Shown piece after piece: positions 23,515 to 32,531 of a stretch of DNA of 64,000 nt. A program made the translations under genes and the position numbers. Source of the DNA: Ralstonia sp. A12. Its GTDB lineage: Bacteria; Pseudomonadota; Gammaproteobacteria; Burkholderiales; Burkholderiaceae. The stretch lies in the NCBI RefSeq assembly GCF_000801955.1, contig NZ_JSZO01000004.1, positions 235,061 to 299,060 on the forward strand. The letters run 5' to 3'. A model generated the notes under the pieces. The model had not been told where the DNA came from. It saw only the letters and a program-made list of their open reading frames with translations, and did not search any database. How positions within the stretch are numbered: the stretch's first letter is position 1; each line of letters opens with the position of its first letter.

Positions 23515-24978
23515 ATGCAATACAAAACCCCTGGTGTGTATATCCCGGAGCCCACTGCGGGCGAGACCAGCGTCGTACCGGTGCCCACAGCGGTGCCGGC
23601 TTTCCTTGGCTATACAGAAAAGGCCGTTGCCACGGGCGAGCTGGTGCGGGCTGCCTCCATGGCGGACTACGAAGCGCAGTTTGGCGGGCCGCCGCCGCTG
23701 GCGTTCACGTATGCAGATCTGGCGGATCTGTCCAATGGTGGGTACGTGCTGCAGTATCCGCACCGGTTTGTGCTGCATGCCAGCTTGCAGTTGTACTTCG
23801 CCAATGGCGGCGTGCCTTGCTTCGTGATGTCGGTGGGGTCGTATGTGGCCACGCCGCATGTGAGTGACTTTGCGGCGGCGCTTGCCGAGCTGGAGCAGGT
23901 GCAGGATGTGACGCTGGTGGTGGCGCCGGATGTCGCAAGCCTGGGCGCGGATGTGGCCAGCGCGTATCCGGCGCAGGCGCTCGCGCACTGCGCCAAGTTG
24001 CAGAACCGCTTTGCCATTCTCGATGTGCCCAGGGGCGATGCGCCGCGCGGCACCGGTGCGCAAGACCAGATTGCGGCCTTCCGGGCGTCGGTGGGTTCAG
24101 ATGGCCTTAGCTACGGGGCCGCCTATTACCCGTGGCTCAACACGACGGTGCTGGGTGGGGTGGATTTCCGCGCGATTACGCCGGAGTCGTTGCCGGCGTT
24201 TCAGGCGCGGCTGCAGCGTGATGTCGATACCCTGTGTGCCGGGCAACCCGCCATGGCGGTCCAGCTTCAGGTGCTCACGCAAATCATTGCCAGCCTGTCG
24301 CATGACATGCCGGCCGTGCAGGCAACGGCGGCTGACCAACAACTGGTTGCGTCACTGGCGATCTATCGGCAGGTGATGCAAGACATCCAGGCCCGCGTGA
24401 ACCTGCTGCCGCCCAGTGGGGCGATGGCGGGCGTCTATTGCACGGTAGACAGCACGCGTGGCGTGTTTGTCTCCCCCGCAAACATCGTGCCGCTTGGTGT
24501 GGCGTCACCGGCAGTCCGATTGAGCGACACAGACCAGGAAGACTTGAACACGCCGCCAGACGGCAAGGCCGTTAACGCCATCCGCACGTTTCAGGGCTAC
24601 GGCACGCGCGTCTGGGGCGCACGCACGCTGGATGGCAACGCGGATGACCTCCGCTACATCAGCGTGCGCCGCACGCTCATCATGTTGGAGCAGTCAATCA
24701 AGGCCGCCGTGCAGACCTACAGCTTCGCGCCCAATGACAATCAGACTTGGTTCGCAGTCACGCGTGTCATCAGCGCATTCCTCACCGCCCAGTGGAAGGA
24801 CGGGGTGCTCCAGGGGGCCAAACCATCCGCTGCGTTCTCGGTCAGCGTTGGTCTGGGCACCACCATGACGAGCGAAGACATCCTCAACGGCACGATGCGG
24901 GTGTCGGTGCAAATCGCGCTGGTGCGGCCGGCCGAGTTCATCGTGCTCACGTTCGCACAGCAGATGGTGCGTTCCTGA
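23515..24978 (+). CDS. Contractile tail sheath protein
   Basis: A 487-residue sheath protein. It starts MQYKTPGVYIPE, the usual N-terminal handle of phage and eCIS sheaths. The C-terminal core contains GYGTRVWGARTLDGN and RYISVRRTLIMLEQSIK, followed by FAPNDNQTWFAVTRVISAFL, all typical of the conserved sheath core. The outer domain between about 90 and 330 is more variable. Length is in the normal range. It would form the contractile cylinder around the tube encoded at 25571. Confidence 0.92.
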   Translation: MQYKTPGVYIPEPTAGETSVVPVPTAVPAFLGYTEKAVATGELVRAASMADYEAQFGGPPPLAFTYADLADLSNGGYVLQYPHRFVLHASLQLYFANGGVPCFVMSVGSYVATPHVSDFAAALAELEQVQDVTLVVAPDVASLGADVASAYPAQALAHCAKLQNRFAILDVPRGDAPRGTGAQDQIAAFRASVGSDGLSYGAAYYPWLNTTVLGGVDFRAITPESLPAFQARLQRDVDTLCAGQPAMAVQLQVLTQIIASLSHDMPAVQATAADQQLVASLAIYRQVMQDIQARVNLLPPSGAMAGVYCTVDSTRGVFVSPANIVPLGVASPAVRLSDTDQEDLNTPPDGKAVNAIRTFQGYGTRVWGARTLDGNADDLRYISVRRTLIMLEQSIKAAVQTYSFAPNDNQTWFAVTRVISAFLTAQWKDGVLQGAKPSAAFSVSVGLGTTMTSEDILNGTMRVSVQIALVRPAEFIVLTFAQQMVRS

Positions 24979-24990
24979 CGAGGTATACCC

Positions 24991-25545
24991 ATGACGACAG
25001 ACAACCTCATTCGCCCCGATATGAACGACAACGCAGTCCCCATCCCGGTCTCCAACGCAGGGGCGGTGCTGCTCTGCCCGTTTCTGCCGCTCTACTTTGA
25101 AAGGTGCAGCCTGGCGGTGCGCGATGGGCAGTTTGTCGATGCGGCCGCCAGCCATCGTGCGGTGCGCCTGGTGCATCTGCTGGCAAGCGGCCAGTGGGTG
25201 GAGGATGAAACCGTGTTGCCGTTGGCCAAGGTCATGTGCGGCGTGGCGCTATCCACCGCGCTCCAGCCCACCAACGATGCGCCGACCGAGCAAGAGCTCG
25301 AGCTGAATCACTCGCTGCTGCACGCCGTCACGCAGCATTGGGACAGGCTGCGCCACGCCTCCATTGATGCCCTGCGCGCAACCTTCCTGATGCGCGATGG
25401 GCGCCTGACGCAATCGGGCGCCGGCACCGCCTGGCAGTTGAATGTGCAACGGACGAGGGCCGACGTCTTCCTCTCTTCGCTGCCGTGGTCGTTCAACATC
25501 GTCAAGTTTGCTTGGATGCCGCAGCCGGTGCACGTGCAGTGGTAA
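24991..25545 (+). CDS. Short tape-measure-type protein (CIS_TMP C-terminal region only)
   Basis: A 184-residue protein matching the conserved C-terminal part of contractile-injection-system tape-measure proteins such as Afp14: SNAGAVLLCPFLPLYFERC, a LLASGQWVEDE segment, LPLAKVMCG, then FLMRDGRLTQ, a WQLNVQRTRADVFLSSLPWS stretch and the final KFAWMP. The long N-terminal helical portion that sets tube length in known systems is missing. It sits between sheath and tube genes. Either the tube is very short or the length is set elsewhere. Confidence 0.75.
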   Translation: MTTDNLIRPDMNDNAVPIPVSNAGAVLLCPFLPLYFERCSLAVRDGQFVDAAASHRAVRLVHLLASGQWVEDETVLPLAKVMCGVALSTALQPTNDAPTEQELELNHSLLHAVTQHWDRLRHASIDALRATFLMRDGRLTQSGAGTAWQLNVQRTRADVFLSSLPWSFNIVKFAWMPQPVHVQW

Positions 25546-25570
25546 CGATTGACACTCAGGAGACTCCACC

Positions 25571-26023
25571 ATGCCCGACCAATCCAAAGAGATTCCGCAG
25601 CCGCCGGCGGTGTTGGTTTTCTTGGTCGACATTGGCGGCATGAAAGACATGCCGTTTCTGGAGGTCAGCGGCCTGGACGTGCAGACAGAGTCGATCGAAT
25701 ACCGCGCAAACAACGCCAAATCGTTTCCGAAAATCAAGGTGCCGGGTGTCTCCCAGGACGGTCACGTCACGCTCAAGCGGGGCATCTTCGTCAAGGACAG
25801 CACCTTCTGGGCGTGGTACGCACAAATCCAGGCGAACACCATCCAGCGCCAGACGGTGACGATCAAACTGCTCGACGCGCAGCACAAGCAGGCGATGACG
25901 TGGACGCTGCAGAGCGCCTGGCCGACGAAGGTGACCGGCGTGAACGCGCAGGCCGACCATGACGACGTGATGGTGGAGTTGATCGAGCTTGCGCATGAGG
26001 GCATCACGGTCACCGGCGGCTGA
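25571..26023 (+). CDS. Tail tube protein (gp19-like)
   Basis: A 150-residue tube protein with AGGAGA before the ATG. The family pattern is clear: FLVDIGGMKDMPFLEVSGLD, then a middle KIKVPGVSQDGHVTLKRGI, and KDSTFWAWY followed by VTIKLLDAQHKQAMTWTL. Such subunits stack as hexameric rings inside the sheath. It is the last gene of the unit; only one tube gene is present, whereas eCIS loci usually carry two or three. Confidence 0.92.
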   Translation: MPDQSKEIPQPPAVLVFLVDIGGMKDMPFLEVSGLDVQTESIEYRANNAKSFPKIKVPGVSQDGHVTLKRGIFVKDSTFWAWYAQIQANTIQRQTVTIKLLDAQHKQAMTWTLQSAWPTKVTGVNAQADHDDVMVELIELAHEGITVTGG

Positions 26024-26082
26024 TCGGGCGTGAATGTGTCCGGCGCCGGAGATGCTGCATTGAGCGCCGCTCAAAAAGACGA

Positions 26083-26106
26083 AGCCCCTCGCACAAGCAA
26101 GGGGCT
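26083..26106 (-). terminator. Terminator for the beta-propeller gene
   Basis: AGCCCCT-N10-AGGGGCT; on the minus strand it is followed by TCGTCTTTTTG. It lies between the convergent tube gene and the lipoprotein gene and may act both ways. Confidence 0.75.
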
Positions 26107-26141
26107 CCGGGCAGCCGCCTGACTGAGTCACCCGACCGACC

Positions 26142-27692
26142 TCACGGCACTGCCACAATCGCCATCCCACGCGGGATGTTGCCGGTGGCAGCCGAGCCGC
26201 TTGTCACCGCGGTCAGCTTGCCGGTGGTGGCATCGATGCTGTACGCCACAACCGTGTTGTCAACGGCGTTCACCACGTAGGCAAAGGTACCCGTCGGGTT
26301 GATCAGGATCGTGACCGGGTCGGTACCTGTCGTGACGGTCTGCACCAGCGCGAGCGCACCATTGGCTGCGTTGATCGAGAACACGTTCACGTTGTTGCTC
26401 AGTACATTGGCCTCATACAGGAAGCCGCCCGACGGCGAGATCGCCATGTAGAACGGATTGCTGTTGGCACCCGTCGACACTGGCGTGCCCGACGCCGTGA
26501 GTGCGCCGGTATTGCTGATGCTGTAGATGCCGATCGTGCTATCCGCCGAGTTGGCCACGTACGCCAGGGTGCCTGCCGGGTTGACCGCAATGAACTGCGG
26601 TGTGTTGCCGGTGTTCACTGTGGTGCCTACCTGCGTGAAGGCGCCTGTGGTGTTGTTGATGGCAAATGCCATGGCCGTGCCCACCGTGCCGCCGCTGTTG
26701 GCGTTCACCACATAGGCGAAGGTGCCAGCGCTGTTGATGGTGACGGTGTACGGGTTGGCGCCAGCAGGAACGCCCGCCAGCGTTGTCAGCGCACCTGTGC
26801 CCGTGTTGACCGAGAACGCGCTGAGCGTGTTGTCCCCATAGTTGGCGGTGTATGCAAACTTGCCGTTGGGCGTGCGCGTAATGCTGAACGGCTGCGCACC
26901 GGTGGCCGTGGGCGTGCCCACCACCGTCAGCAGCCCGGTGTTCGGGTCGATCGACAGCGTGGTGATGGTGTTGCCATTGGCGTTGGCCACGTAGACGAAC
27001 TTGCCCGCCGGGTCGATGGTGAGCGACAGCGGCCCGAGCCCCACGGTCACAGCCGTGCCGATGGCCGTGGGCATGCCGGTAGTGGCGTCCAGCGTGAAGG
27101 CGGAGATGGTGCCGTCAATGGAATTGACCGCATAGCCAAACAGCGGCTTGAGCGTGCAGGCCACGGCAATGTTGGTCACGTTGGCCGTGCCCACGGTGCC
27201 GCTGCCGTTGGTGACGGTGCAGTTCTCACCCACTGGCCGTGTGCCCACCGTGGCAGCGTACGGCTTGCCCTGCGCAAGCTTGGTCGGGAAGTGGAAGTTG
27301 CCGTTGGCGCTGACGACAACGGCATCGCCGCCGTTGTCCAGCAGCGTGACGGATTTGCCTGCGGCCAGGCCACTGACCGTGCCGCCCACGCCAAAGGTGG
27401 GCGCCGGTGCAGGAGCTGGAGTAGGCGCGGGTGCGGGTGCGGGCGTAGGAGTGGGCACGGGCGCGGGCGTAGGGGCCGGCGCGACGTTGCTGCTCGGCGG
27501 GTTGGCCGGCGGCGAGGCATCGCCACCACCGCCACAGGCCGTAAGGCCGATCGATAGCGTGGCAGCCATCACTAACGCTGCACCGTGCACGCCGTGCGAG
27601 GGCTTGTGAGCAGTCGGTGGAATTGGTGCGGGCATCGGTTGCGCTTGCGCACGGTTGATGCGTTTCGCTTGGGCGATTGACAGCTCGGCCAT
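26142..27692 (-). CDS. Lactonase-like seven-bladed beta-propeller lipoprotein
   Basis: A 516-residue exported protein. The signal peptide ends in a lipobox, IGLTAC at about residues 48-53, followed by GGGGDASP. A Pro/Ala/Thr linker occupies about 60-98. The remainder is a beta-propeller of repeated units with [30 protein letters not shown] and [15 protein letters not shown], as in YVTN/6-phosphogluconolactonase-like folds. It is likely anchored to the outer membrane with the propeller displayed on a flexible stalk. Ligand or enzyme activity is not evident. Confidence 0.8.
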   Translation of the reverse strand: MAELSIAQAKRINRAQAQPMPAPIPPTAHKPSHGVHGAALVMAATLSIGLTACGGGGDASPPANPPSSNVAPAPTPAPVPTPTPAPAPAPTPAPAPAPTFGVGGTVSGLAAGKSVTLLDNGGDAVVVSANGNFHFPTKLAQGKPYAATVGTRPVGENCTVTNGSGTVGTANVTNIAVACTLKPLFGYAVNSIDGTISAFTLDATTGMPTAIGTAVTVGLGPLSLTIDPAGKFVYVANANGNTITTLSIDPNTGLLTVVGTPTATGAQPFSITRTPNGKFAYTANYGDNTLSAFSVNTGTGALTTLAGVPAGANPYTVTINSAGTFAYVVNANSGGTVGTAMAFAINNTTGAFTQVGTTVNTGNTPQFIAVNPAGTLAYVANSADSTIGIYSISNTGALTASGTPVSTGANSNPFYMAISPSGGFLYEANVLSNNVNVFSINAANGALALVQTVTTGTDPVTILINPTGTFAYVVNAVDNTVVAYSIDATTGKLTAVTSGSAATGNIPRGMAIVAVP

Positions 27693-27879
27693 GGCTCCCC
27701 CCGTTCTGAATGCGTGTATGGACTCGCGTTTTCCGGAAGCATAGAAACCCGAGCGAGCACATCGACATAGGCCAATTGACCGACGAAGCCATCGGCTTCA
27801 TGGACGGGAACGTGCGCTGCACGCCGGTGCAAGCGTTTGGAGTGATACTGGCATGCATCATTTGCTTGCCTTGCCAGCC

Positions 27880-28383
27880 ATGTCCAACACCATCGTCGTT
27901 CGTCAACTCGCACTGGCCGATGCAGCCGACTACCGCGCCATTCGCCTCGCTGCGCTGCAGGATTCGCCGGAGGCATTCGGTTCAACGTATGAGGCAGAGG
28001 CGGGCCTTCCGCTGGCGGCATTCGCCCAGCGGCTGACCACAACCACCGTGCTGGGCGCGTATGACGGTGCACGCATCGTCGGCATGGTCGGCTTCAAACA
28101 GCAGACCGGCGCCAAGGATGCGCACAAGGGTTTCGTGTGGGGCTTCTATGTGGCCCCCGAGGTGCGTGGGCGCGGGGTGGGCACGGCGCTGGTGGATGGC
28201 ATCGTGGCGGCGGCCACGGGGGTGGTGGAACAGCTCACGCTGTCGGTGGTGCATACCAACGCGGCAGCGCTCGCGCTATACCAGCGCTGTGGGTTTGATA
28301 CCTACGGCATCGAGCCGCGCGCGCTCAAGTCGGCCGCCGGCTATGCAGATGAAGTGCTGATGGTGCGCTTCCTGCAGGTGTAG
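27880..28383 (+). CDS. GNAT-family N-acetyltransferase
   Basis: A 167-residue acetyltransferase; ATG 27880 (MSNTIVVRQLALADA) matches the usual domain start. The acetyl-CoA motif is FYVAPEVRGRGVGTALVDGI at about 95-114, and the later motif is AALALYQRCGFDTYG. Substrate unknown. It is divergent from the beta-propeller gene and ends at a hairpin shared with the convergent CMD gene. Confidence 0.85.
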   Translation: MSNTIVVRQLALADAADYRAIRLAALQDSPEAFGSTYEAEAGLPLAAFAQRLTTTTVLGAYDGARIVGMVGFKQQTGAKDAHKGFVWGFYVAPEVRGRGVGTALVDGIVAAATGVVEQLTLSVVHTNAAALALYQRCGFDTYGIEPRALKSAAGYADEVLMVRFLQV

Positions 28384-28400
28384 CAGGAGGCGGCAGAGCA

Positions 28401-28430
28401 GCGGCGCCCGTGTGCGCACACAGGCGCCGC
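28401..28430. terminator. Hairpin between convergent GNAT and CMD genes
   Basis: GCGGCGCC-N14-GGCGCCGC with an inner TGTG/CACA pair. No long T-run follows on either strand, so termination may be partial. Confidence 0.45.
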
Positions 28431-28446
28431 ATACAGACTCGCCGTC

Positions 28447-28914
28447 TTACGCGGCCGCCACGTACCCCTTGGCCGGCACCGGGTTGCGCAGGCTCACGTT
28501 CAGCAGGTTCCAGCTGTTGATGGTGACGATCACGAAGCTCAGCTCGGCAATCTCCTCATCGCTGAAGTGCTCGCGCAACTTGGCGAACTCGTCATCGCTG
28601 GCGTCGCTGTGCGGCGTGTTGGTGACCAGCTCGGCCCAGCGCAGCGCAGCGCGTTCGCGCTCGGTAAAGAACGGCGCTTCGCGCCAGCCGGCCACGGCGT
28701 TCAGGTGGCGCGGGTCTTCGCCCATCTTGATCAGGTCGCTCCAGTGCATGTCGATGCAGAACGCGCAACCGTTGATCTGCGACACGCGCAGCAGGACGAG
28801 GTCAACCAGCTTTGCGCCCAGCAGGTCACGGCGCAGGCCGTTCGACAGGTTCAGCAGGTTGTTGAAGGCTTTCGGGGCGAGTTGGTAGTAGGCAACGCGA
28901 GGTGCTTGCGACAT
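28447..28914 (-). CDS. Carboxymuconolactone decarboxylase/AhpD-like protein
   Basis: A 155-residue alkylhydroperoxidase-like protein starting MSQAPRVAYYQLAPKAFN. The redox motif is NGCAFCIDMHW, giving the CxxC-x3-H pair of the family at about residues 47-54. In ECF41 loci the partner gene is typically such an oxidoreductase, and the ECF41 gene lies directly upstream on the same strand. A matching ECF41 promoter precedes this gene at 28989-29015. A role in oxidative or quinone stress is inferred. Confidence 0.85.
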   Translation of the reverse strand: MSQAPRVAYYQLAPKAFNNLLNLSNGLRRDLLGAKLVDLVLLRVSQINGCAFCIDMHWSDLIKMGEDPRHLNAVAGWREAPFFTERERAALRWAELVTNTPHSDASDDEFAKLREHFSDEEIAELSFVIVTINSWNLLNVSLRNPVPAKGYVAAA

Positions 28915-28988
28915 GAGAGGCTCCTGGGGGTTGGGTTGGTTACCTGGAGCAATCGCAGGCTGTGTTTTGCGTCGCTCCATACCCTTAA

Positions 28989-29015
28989 GACGCCTCGCTC
29001 GGCCGGGTTGTGACA
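28989..29015 (-). promoter_or_regulatory. ECF41-type promoter of the CMD gene
   Basis: On the minus strand: TGTCACA (29015-29009), 16 bases, CGTC (28992-28989). This is the described ECF41 recognition pattern. It lies about 75 bases upstream of the CMD start. Confidence 0.8.
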
Positions 29016-29044
29016 GGTCCGGCCGAACTTTCTCAAACTTTTTT

Positions 29045-29932
29045 TCAGGCGGTGATGTGCGCCAGCTTGTCCGGATTGCGCACCACGTAGATGGCGACGA
29101 TGCGGCCGTTCTCGATGACGAACGATTGCGCCGATTCCAGCTTGTCATCCACGTAGCGCAGCAGGCCTGGCGCGCCGTTGACGCGGGCGTGCTGGTAGCG
29201 GATGTTGCCCATGGCGCGGACGAGTTCGCAGTAGATCTTGGTGATCTGCTCGGCGTCTTGAATGATGCGCGTGAATGAGGGCACCTTGCCGCCGCCGTCG
29301 CCCACCAGGTGCGCGTCATCAGCCAGCAGCGCGCGGATGGCGTCACGCTGGCCGCTGCGTGAGGCCTCGGCAAAGCGTTCCAGCAAGTCGCGGTGCGCAT
29401 CGTCGGACACATCAAAGCGCGGGCGATCCTGCTGCACGCGGTCTGACGCGCGGTGCACCATCTGCCGGCAGGCGGCTTCGCTCTTGCCCAGCAGGGCGGC
29501 AATCTCTGCATAGTCTTGGTCGAACACCTGGCGCATCAGGAAGGCCGCGCGCTCTTCGGGCGAAAGGCGTTCCAGCACCCACAGCAGCGCCATCGACAGA
29601 TCGCCCGCCAACTCCACGGCGCTCTCGGGCGTGGGGGCGTTGGATTCCACTTCCACCAACGGCTCGGGCAGCCACCAGCCCACGTAGGTCTCGCGCTCGG
29701 CCTTGGCAGCGCGCAGGCGGTCGATCGACAACCGCGTCACCACCGTCACCAGCCACGCCTCGGCCGATTGCAGTGCGGATTGGTCGGTCTGGTGCCAGCG
29801 CATCCACGCGTCCTGCAGCACGTCTTCCGCATCGGCGCGCGTGCCGAGCATGCGGTAGGCAATGGCAAACAGGCGCGGGCGGGCAGCGGTGAAGGCGGTG
29901 TCTTCGGTGTCAGTGCGCGTGGATGGGGTCAT
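29045..29932 (-). CDS. ECF41-type sigma factor with SnoaL-like C-terminal domain
   Basis: A 295-residue SigJ-like ECF sigma factor. Region 2 contains FAIAYRMLGTRADAEDVLQDAW, and region 4 FDQDYAEIAALLGKSEAACR. About 100 residues of SnoaL-like domain follow, with the connecting segment LVGDGGGKVPS and the C-terminal NPDKLAHI, similar to the NPDKL motif seen in ECF41 proteins. In this group the C-terminal domain replaces an anti-sigma factor. Promoters matching its consensus lie before itself and before the CMD gene, predicting autoregulation. Confidence 0.9.
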   Translation of the reverse strand: MTPSTRTDTEDTAFTAARPRLFAIAYRMLGTRADAEDVLQDAWMRWHQTDQSALQSAEAWLVTVVTRLSIDRLRAAKAERETYVGWWLPEPLVEVESNAPTPESAVELAGDLSMALLWVLERLSPEERAAFLMRQVFDQDYAEIAALLGKSEAACRQMVHRASDRVQQDRPRFDVSDDAHRDLLERFAEASRSGQRDAIRALLADDAHLVGDGGGKVPSFTRIIQDAEQITKIYCELVRAMGNIRYQHARVNGAPGLLRYVDDKLESAQSFVIENGRIVAIYVVRNPDKLAHITA

Positions 29933-29948
29933 GGTCTGGGTGGTGTCG

Positions 29949-29970
29949 TCTAGGGATCGTATTCCCTAGA
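29949..29970. promoter_or_regulatory. Inverted repeat overlapping the ECF41 promoter
   Basis: TCTAGGGA-TCGTAT-TCCCTAGA, eight-base arms without mismatch. It overlaps the CGTC element and the expected start point of the sigma gene, so it may be a repressor site or a leader hairpin. Confidence 0.5.
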
Positions 29971-29995
29971 CGGAGCAGGCGTGGGGTTTGTGACA
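29969..29995 (-). promoter_or_regulatory. ECF41-type promoter of the sigma gene itself
   Basis: On the minus strand: TGTCACA (29995-29989), 16 bases, CGTC (29972-29969), the same spacing as at the CMD gene. It lies about 37 bases upstream of the sigma start. Confidence 0.8.
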
Positions 29996-30007
29996 GCCAG
30001 GTGCCAA

Positions 30008-30478
30008 TCAAGTCGACTTGCCGCGCCCCGGCATCTTGCCGGCGCTAACCGTCACCGCCTTGGCCACCGGGTTGGACAACACCAGCGAGGTCGTCACCGA
30101 GCCGTGCCGGGCCAGGCTGTCGACCACGCGCTCCAGGTCACCCGGCTCGGCAATCGCGCAGCGCACGATAAAGCAGTGTTGCCCGGTCACGCGGCTGGCT
30201 TCCAGCACCTCGGGCATCTCCTCGAACAGCTTGATGTACTGGCGGACGTGCGCGTGGGTGGTCTCGATGTGGATATAGGCCTGCAGCCCGATGCCGATGC
30301 GGCGCAGGTTGACGCGGGCGCCGTAGCCCTCGATCACGCCGGCGTCTTCCAGCTTGCGCACGCGCTCGCTCATGGCCGGCTGCGACAGGCCGATGCGTTT
30401 GCCCAGGGCAGCGAGACTCTGGCGGGCGTCGGTCTGCAGGGCTTCGAGGATCAGCCAGTCTTTCTTGTCGAGGGGCAT
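30008..30478 (-). CDS. Lrp/AsnC-family transcriptional regulator
   Basis: A 156-residue regulator. The N-terminal HTH is clear: LDKKDWLILEALQTDARQSL, then IGLSQPAMSERVRKLEDAGVIEGYGA. The C-terminal half is the RAM/AsnC ligand-binding fold (THAHVRQYIKLFEEMPEVLE, then CFIVRCAIAEPGDLERVVD). It is divergent from the glutathione S-transferase-like gene and may regulate it and itself. Effector unknown. Confidence 0.9.
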   Translation of the reverse strand: MPLDKKDWLILEALQTDARQSLAALGKRIGLSQPAMSERVRKLEDAGVIEGYGARVNLRRIGIGLQAYIHIETTHAHVRQYIKLFEEMPEVLEASRVTGQHCFIVRCAIAEPGDLERVVDSLARHGSVTTSLVLSNPVAKAVTVSAGKMPGRGKST

Positions 30479-30626
30479 GGCGGGTTGAGGTACTGGGAAA
30501 GATGTGACCGATGATTCATCGGTAAGGAACCCTGATTTTGGATGGAAACCGCTTAGATGCGCCAGCGCGGCTGCTTATCATGGGCATCGAGCCATCTACG
30601 TCATCCACATCTACCCAGGAGACCCC

Positions 30627-31241
30627 ATGAAGCTGATCGGCATGCTTGATTCCCCCTACGTGCGCCGTACCGCGATTTCGCTCAAGCTGCTTGGCCTGCC
30701 GTTCGAGCATGCGTCGGTGTCGGTCTTTCGGCAGTTCGACCGCTTTCACGAGATCAACCCCGTGGTGAAGGCGCCCACGCTGGTGTGCGATGACGGCACG
30801 GTGCTGATGGATTCCACGCTCATCATCGATTACGCAGAGGCCGTGGCGGGGCGCAGCCTGATGCCCGCCAACGTGCCCGCACGCCAGCACGCGCTGCGCG
30901 TGGTGGGTCTGGCGCTGGCGGCGTGCGAAAAGGCCGTGCAGATCGTCTACGAGCACAACCTGCGCCCGACCGAGAAGGTGCACGCGCCGTGGGTGGACCG
31001 TGTGCACGGTCAACTGCTCGCCGCGCTGGAGGCGCTGGAAGCGGAGTGGAAGGATGCGCCGCCGCCCGCAGAGGCGGGTGCGCTGACGCAAGCGGGCGTG
31101 ACGACCGCCGTGGCCTGGGGCTTTATCCAGTTGATGGTGGCCGATCGCGTGCCGGCGGCAAGCTACCCGCGCGTGGCGGCGTTCTCGGCGGCGGCGGAGC
31201 AGCTCGATGTGTTCCGCGCGTTGCCGATCGACGCGACCTGA
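30627..31241 (+). CDS. Glutathione S-transferase-family protein
   Basis: A 204-residue protein with AGGAGA before ATG 30627. The thioredoxin-like N-terminal domain starts MKLIGMLDSPYVRRTAISLK, with the cis-proline segment VKAPTLVCDDGTVLMDST at about 48-65, the glutathione-binding region. An all-helical C-terminal domain follows. Catalytic Ser is likely in DSPYVRR. Divergent from an Lrp-type regulator. Confidence 0.85.
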   Translation: MKLIGMLDSPYVRRTAISLKLLGLPFEHASVSVFRQFDRFHEINPVVKAPTLVCDDGTVLMDSTLIIDYAEAVAGRSLMPANVPARQHALRVVGLALAACEKAVQIVYEHNLRPTEKVHAPWVDRVHGQLLAALEALEAEWKDAPPPAEAGALTQAGVTTAVAWGFIQLMVADRVPAASYPRVAAFSAAAEQLDVFRALPIDAT

Positions 31242-31260
31242 GGTTGTGTGATGTGGCCGC

Positions 31261-32412
31261 TCAGGCGGCCGGCGGCTGGATCGTCGCCTGACGGTACAGC
31301 CCGCCCACCAGGTCCGACTCGGTGATGATGCCCGCAAGCTTGCCGTCGGCATCAAGCACCGGAATGTGGTGGTGCCCCGCATGGGCAAACATCGGCACGA
31401 GTTCCGACATGGGCGCAGACGCCGCGATGGTTTGCACGCGCGTCTTCATGTGGTCGGCCACGCGTGCCGGCGTGAGTGCGCCGATGCTGAACCAATGGCG
31501 CAGCGTCTGGCGCAGATCGCGCGGGGCCAGGCCCAGCAGATCCGCCCGGGTGACGATGCCGACGATGCGGCGCTGGTCATCCACCACCGGCAACGCCTTG
31601 ATGCTGTGTTGCCGCAGCAGTTGCAGCGCCCGCGGGATCGACGTGCCGGGCGTGGCGGCAATCACCGGCTGCGACATGATGTCGGCGCAGGTGAGCGCGT
31701 GGAAGGTGCGCGTGTAGGCCTGGAGCTGCATCTCGCGCAGCACGGCTTCGATGTCTTCGGGGTCGATGTCGAGCAGTTCGCTCTGGCGGCGCAGCGCGGC
31801 GACGATGTCGGCGCGGGTGAAGCCGCCGGCGGTGGGCGCACGTTCAGCGGCAGGCAGGCGTTGCGCGTGCGGATACCGGTGGCCGGTGACAGCGTGGTAC
31901 ACCAGCGCGCCCACCAGCAGCAGCGCAGACTGGATCAGGATCGGCTCCAGCACGAATTCGTACCCCAGCGCGTGCACGGCCGGCCCGCCAATCACGGCGG
32001 TCAACGCCACCGCGCCCGAGGGCGGGTGCACGCAGCGCAGCGCAAACATGCCGGCAATGGCAATCGACACTGCCAGCGCCGAGGCCACTACCGGGTCTTT
32101 CACCAGCAGTGCGCACGTCACGCCCACCGTGGCTGCCACCAGGTTGCCGCCGATGATGGACCACGGCTGTGCCAGCGGGCTGGCCGGCACCGCAAACAGC
32201 AGCACGGCCGAGGCGCCCATCGGCGCGACCAGCAGGGGGATCAGCGTGGCGGCGCCGGGCACGAGCTTCATCATCGTGCCGGTAAAGAGAATGCCGACCA
32301 GCGCGCCCACGGCCGAGCGCGCGCGCTCGCGCCAGCGCACCGTCACGGGGGCGGGGACGAAGCTGTGGAGCCAGCGGGCGAATGAGGCGCGGGAGGACGG
32401 CGGGGCAGACAT
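31261..32412 (-). CDS. HPP-family membrane protein with CBS domains
   Basis: A 383-residue protein from ATG 32412. The N-terminal half is the HPP membrane domain with four or five helices and the signature LRCVHPPSGAVALTAV. The C-terminal part is a pair of CBS domains (ADIMSQPVIAATPGTSI and the segment starting VADHMKTRVQTIAASAP, with DLLGLAPRDLRQ between). HPP proteins include nitrite transporters; CBS pairs usually bind adenosine nucleotides for regulation. Substrate unknown. Start has no strong ribosome site. Confidence 0.85.
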   Translation of the reverse strand: MSAPPSSRASFARWLHSFVPAPVTVRWRERARSAVGALVGILFTGTMMKLVPGAATLIPLLVAPMGASAVLLFAVPASPLAQPWSIIGGNLVAATVGVTCALLVKDPVVASALAVSIAIAGMFALRCVHPPSGAVALTAVIGGPAVHALGYEFVLEPILIQSALLLVGALVYHAVTGHRYPHAQRLPAAERAPTAGGFTRADIVAALRRQSELLDIDPEDIEAVLREMQLQAYTRTFHALTCADIMSQPVIAATPGTSIPRALQLLRQHSIKALPVVDDQRRIVGIVTRADLLGLAPRDLRQTLRHWFSIGALTPARVADHMKTRVQTIAASAPMSELVPMFAHAGHHHIPVLDADGKLAGIITESDLVGGLYRQATIQPPAA

Positions 32413-32531
32413 GGTCAAGCGTGGTCACACGGCGATTGCCCAGACCAGGCCTCACCAAGACAGAGAAATGCAGGAAGAATGCAGCCGCAAATTCTATCAC
32501 GCTGTGACATAACGCGCGGGTGCCCGCCGTG

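Noticed and set aside
31366..32385. 339-codon plus-strand ORF opposite the HPP-CBS gene
   Set aside because: Antisense shadow rich in Arg/His/Gln; the minus-strand frame has family motifs.
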